A stretch of 64,000 nucleotides of DNA from Sulfoacidibacillus thermotolerans (lineage in GTDB: Bacteria; Bacillota; Bacilli; Alicyclobacillales; SLC66). Positions 62,099 to 64,000 of this stretch are shown here, one piece after another. Position 1 is the stretch's first letter; each line of letters starts with the position of its first letter. The stretch is taken from the NCBI RefSeq assembly GCF_003144315.1, contig NZ_MPDK01000004.1, forward strand, positions 86,315 to 150,314, read 5' to 3'. Position numbers and translations under genes: made by a program. The notes under the pieces are model-generated. The model ran no database searches and had not been told where the DNA came from. It saw only the letters and a list, made by a program, of their open reading frames with translations.

Positions 62099-62598
62099 GA
62101 ACGACGATCACTACCCTTAAAAAGGTCTATTGGAACGACTTATTCAGCAAAAATGATACGCGTGGCGACATTGCAGACATAGATGATTAAGTTTGTTTTA
62201 GGTCATTGGGAGGTTGTGATGATAGGACTAGATAGTCTTCTCAGTGCAATGGTTATCGTTTTAGAAGGCAAGTTTGGTCAAATTTTAATCTTGAACCTTG
62301 ACTTCACCCACAATCGCTAGAGCAAAGTCATTGACCCACATTACGAGTTTCGTGACGATACTAAATTTTACAATTCTAGCTCGTCCTCATACTCTTATTG
62401 AGCGGCTGATTAGGCATCCCGTTGGGGATTTTAACGATCTTGCTTGGGTTTTGCCGACAAACTGATTCACAGTAGCGGCTGTCGTCATCCCTGTTCTCTT
62501 GTGGGTGCTAATTGCCGTCGTGGCTTCGTATTTCTACGCCCGACAAGGGTTTAAACAGTTTTTATTGAATCTATCTAAAACTAGGTTATACTATTCAT
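62099..62598. other. 500-bp stretch with a TGA-interrupted membrane-protein frame
   Basis: From 62331 a plus-strand frame of 44 codons (including LNFTILARPHTLIERL and GDFNDLAWVLPTN) meets TGA at 62463 and continues in the same frame as a hydrophobic helix (VVIPVLLWVLIAVVASYFYA) up to the edge of the IS607 element. It looks like a decayed membrane-protein gene. The first 230 bp hold no gene. Confidence 0.35.
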
Positions 62599-63228
62599 AT
62601 GGACAGATTAGCAACGATAGGTGAAGCCTCAAAGATACTTGGAGTCTCCATCTCGACGCTCCGTCGTTGGGAAAAAGAAGGGCGTTTGCAACCGGATGAA
62701 ATTACTCCTGGAGGCCATCGCCGATACGATCTGGTCAAACTACGCCCTGAACTATTCCGTCTTCAGCGGAGCGACAGAAAAACCGTAGCCTACGCCAGAG
62801 TTTCGAGCCATGATCAGAAAGAGGACTTGGAACGTCAGAAGCAAGTCCTTGAAATGTACTGCGCTGCACAAGGGTGGACGTTCGAGGTCGTTGCTGATCT
62901 TGGATCGGGAATGAACTACCACAAAAAAGGCTTACAACGACTATTGAACGCCATTTTGCAAGACGAAGTAGGCAGGTTGGTCATTACGCATAAAGACCGA
63001 CTTCTGCGGTTTGGAGCAGAACTTGTCTTTGCTATTTGCGAGGCGAAAGAAGTGGAAGTGGTCATTCTCAACCAAGGCGAAGACACGTCGTTTGAAGAAG
63101 ACCTTGCCAAGGATGTACTGGAAATCATTACGGTGTTTTCTGCGCGTCTTTATGGTTCTCGTTCACGCAAGAATCAGAAATTGCTTGAAGGCATGAAGAA
63201 GGTGGTTGACGATGCACAGAAGCCATAA
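62599..63228 (+). CDS. tnpA: IS607-type serine recombinase TnpA
   Basis: A 209-residue transposase. A MerR-like helix-turn-helix (IGEASKILGVSISTLRRWEK) leads, followed by the resolvase domain with catalytic serine S69 in AYARVSSHDQ and the GSGMNYHKKGL and THKDRLLRFG segments. This order is specific to IS607. No ribosome site is evident. Its stop overlaps the tnpB start by 17 bp. Confidence 0.95.
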   Translation: MDRLATIGEASKILGVSISTLRRWEKEGRLQPDEITPGGHRRYDLVKLRPELFRLQRSDRKTVAYARVSSHDQKEDLERQKQVLEMYCAAQGWTFEVVADLGSGMNYHKKGLQRLLNAILQDEVGRLVITHKDRLLRFGAELVFAICEAKEVEVVILNQGEDTSFEEDLAKDVLEIITVFSARLYGSRSRKNQKLLEGMKKVVDDAQKP

Positions 63229-64000
63229 GATTGCGCTTGATCCGAATCACAAGCAAGCCACCTATTTTGCCAAAGCCTGCGGTGTAGCGCGGTTCGCCTA
63301 CAACTGGGGACTTGCCGAGTGGAAACGCCAATACAAGGCGGGGGAAAAGCCAACGCAAGCCTCGCTTCGTCGGCAACTGAATGCCATCAAGCGTGAACAG
63401 TTCCCTTGGATGCTCGATGTCACGAAAAACGCACCACAAATGGCGTTGATTCACCTTGGTGGTGCGTTTGAGCGGTTTTTTCGAGGCGAAGCGAAGTATC
63501 CGACCTTCAAGAAGAAAGGGATTCATGACCGGTTCACGCTCACCAACGATCAGTTTGCCGTTTGTGACAAGCGCATTCGCGTTCCGAAGTTAGGTTGGGT
63601 ACGCATGCGAGAAACCTTGCGATTCTCTGGCAAGATCATGTCAGCCACCATTTCGCGAGAAGCAGACAAGTGGTTTGTGAGTCTCACGGTAGACACGGAA
63701 GATGCGCCGCCGATGTGCGAAAACCAAGCAATAGTCGGCGTGGATTTGGGTGTTAACCGATTAGCTACCTTGTCCGACGGTACATTCGTGACAGGTGCAA
63801 AGCCTCACAGAGCACTCTTGAATCGTTTGCGTCGATTGTCCCGTTCTCTATCACGCAAGCAAAAAGGCTCCAAGAATCGGGCAAAAGCCAAGCTGAAACT
63901 TGCGAAGCTCCACGCAAAGATCGCCAATATTCGCAACGACGAACTGCATAAACTCACCACCCGCCTAGCAAGTCAATACGGTGTGATCGTCATGGAGGAT
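63212..64000 (+). CDS. tnpB: TnpB RNA-guided nuclease of IS607 (partial, 3' end outside)
   Basis: The first 263 codons of TnpB, open to the window edge. The N-terminal domain starts HKIALDPNHKQATYF and contains FAYNWGLAEW and YPTFKKKG; RuvC-I carries D178 in VGVDLGVNRLATLSDG, and the last codons VIVMED hold the RuvC-II glutamate. A basic linker (SRKQKGSKNRAKAKLKLAK) fits the arginine/lysine-rich helix. TnpB cuts DNA guided by an RNA from the element's 3' end and helps the element persist. Intact as far as seen. Confidence 0.93.
   Translation, partial: MHRSHKIALDPNHKQATYFAKACGVARFAYNWGLAEWKRQYKAGEKPTQASLRRQLNAIKREQFPWMLDVTKNAPQMALIHLGGAFERFFRGEAKYPTFKKKGIHDRFTLTNDQFAVCDKRIRVPKLGWVRMRETLRFSGKIMSATISREADKWFVSLTVDTEDAPPMCENQAIVGVDLGVNRLATLSDGTFVTGAKPHRALLNRLRRLSRSLSRKQKGSKNRAKAKLKLAKLHAKIANIRNDELHKLTTRLASQYGVIVMED

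Larger units (their letters stand above)
62599..64000 (+). mobile_element. IS607-family element, truncated by the window edge
   Basis: A serine-recombinase tnpA followed by an overlapping tnpB on the same strand is the IS607 layout. The exact left end is not visible (IS607 lacks inverted repeats and target duplications). The right end with the guide RNA lies beyond base 64000. Confidence 0.9.

Noticed and set aside
1..64000. CRISPR array or restriction/defence island
   Set aside because: No spaced direct repeats and no cas, restriction, toxin-antitoxin or other defence genes were seen, apart from the IS607 TnpB.

Overview
The window looks like part of the chromosome of an acid-adapted, spore-forming Firmicute, most likely of the Alicyclobacillaceae or a neighbouring group. 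The evidence is a Bacillus-type spoVK-hflX-ynbB-glnR-glnA-lexA order, a T-box in front of leuS, a YjcZ-like spore peptide, a G1-type acid protease, Shine-Dalgarno sites of AGGAGG type, and frequent TTG and GTG starts. Species cannot be fixed from sequence reading alone.

Layout. 1-12.6 kb is redox and respiration: a TlpA-like thioredoxin with an Lgt-like membrane protein, a NarL-type regulator facing a four-cysteine PAS kinase, a CoA-disulfide reductase/rhodanese fusion, a BshB-like deacetylase, and cydABDC (bd oxidase and its ABC exporter). 12.6-15.9 kb holds a kinase-like membrane protein without a phospho-histidine, then a sulfide/persulfide pair (rhodanese-metallo-beta-lactamase protein and sulfide:quinone reductase) behind a CstR-type palindrome. 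16.1-20.1 kb is a compact chemosensory cluster (cheY, cheA with two P2-like domains, a soluble receptor, a short cheW). 20.2-23.5 kb is a sugar ABC importer on the minus strand. 24.0-29.3 kb carries three tRNAs, T-box-leuS, dapF and an EamA transporter. 29.4-36.6 kb is the spoVK-to-lexA block with an extra GTPase gene. 37.9-42.3 kb is a probable flavinylation/electron-transfer operon (two anchored coiled-coil proteins, a ferric-reductase-like membrane protein, ApbE) followed by a two-component system. 42.4-47.4 kb contains a divergent prs, small spore and metal-binding proteins, ctaA and an FAH-family enzyme.

The most striking locus is at 47.5-48.1 kb on the minus strand: a peroxiredoxin gene with an in-frame TGA exactly where the peroxidatic cysteine belongs. 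A perfect hairpin with a GGUC loop starts 11 nt downstream, with its loop 17 nt after the TGA. It reads as a cysteine-free selenocysteine peroxiredoxin. Next comes a 5-oxoproline cluster (IclR remnant, DUF969, DUF979, pcp, pxpB, pxpC, pxpA; 49.5-55.1 kb). Lipid-linked sugar transferases, a G1 protease, an orphan MotB-like protein and a polysaccharide deacetylase follow. The last 3 kb is decayed: gene remnants, a VOC protein with an apparent internal deletion, and an IS607-type element (tnpA plus a tnpB that runs off the edge).

Taken together the genes suggest a bacterium coping with low oxygen, sulfide/persulfide and peroxide stress, with respiratory flexibility and thiol repair concentrated in the first third of the window.
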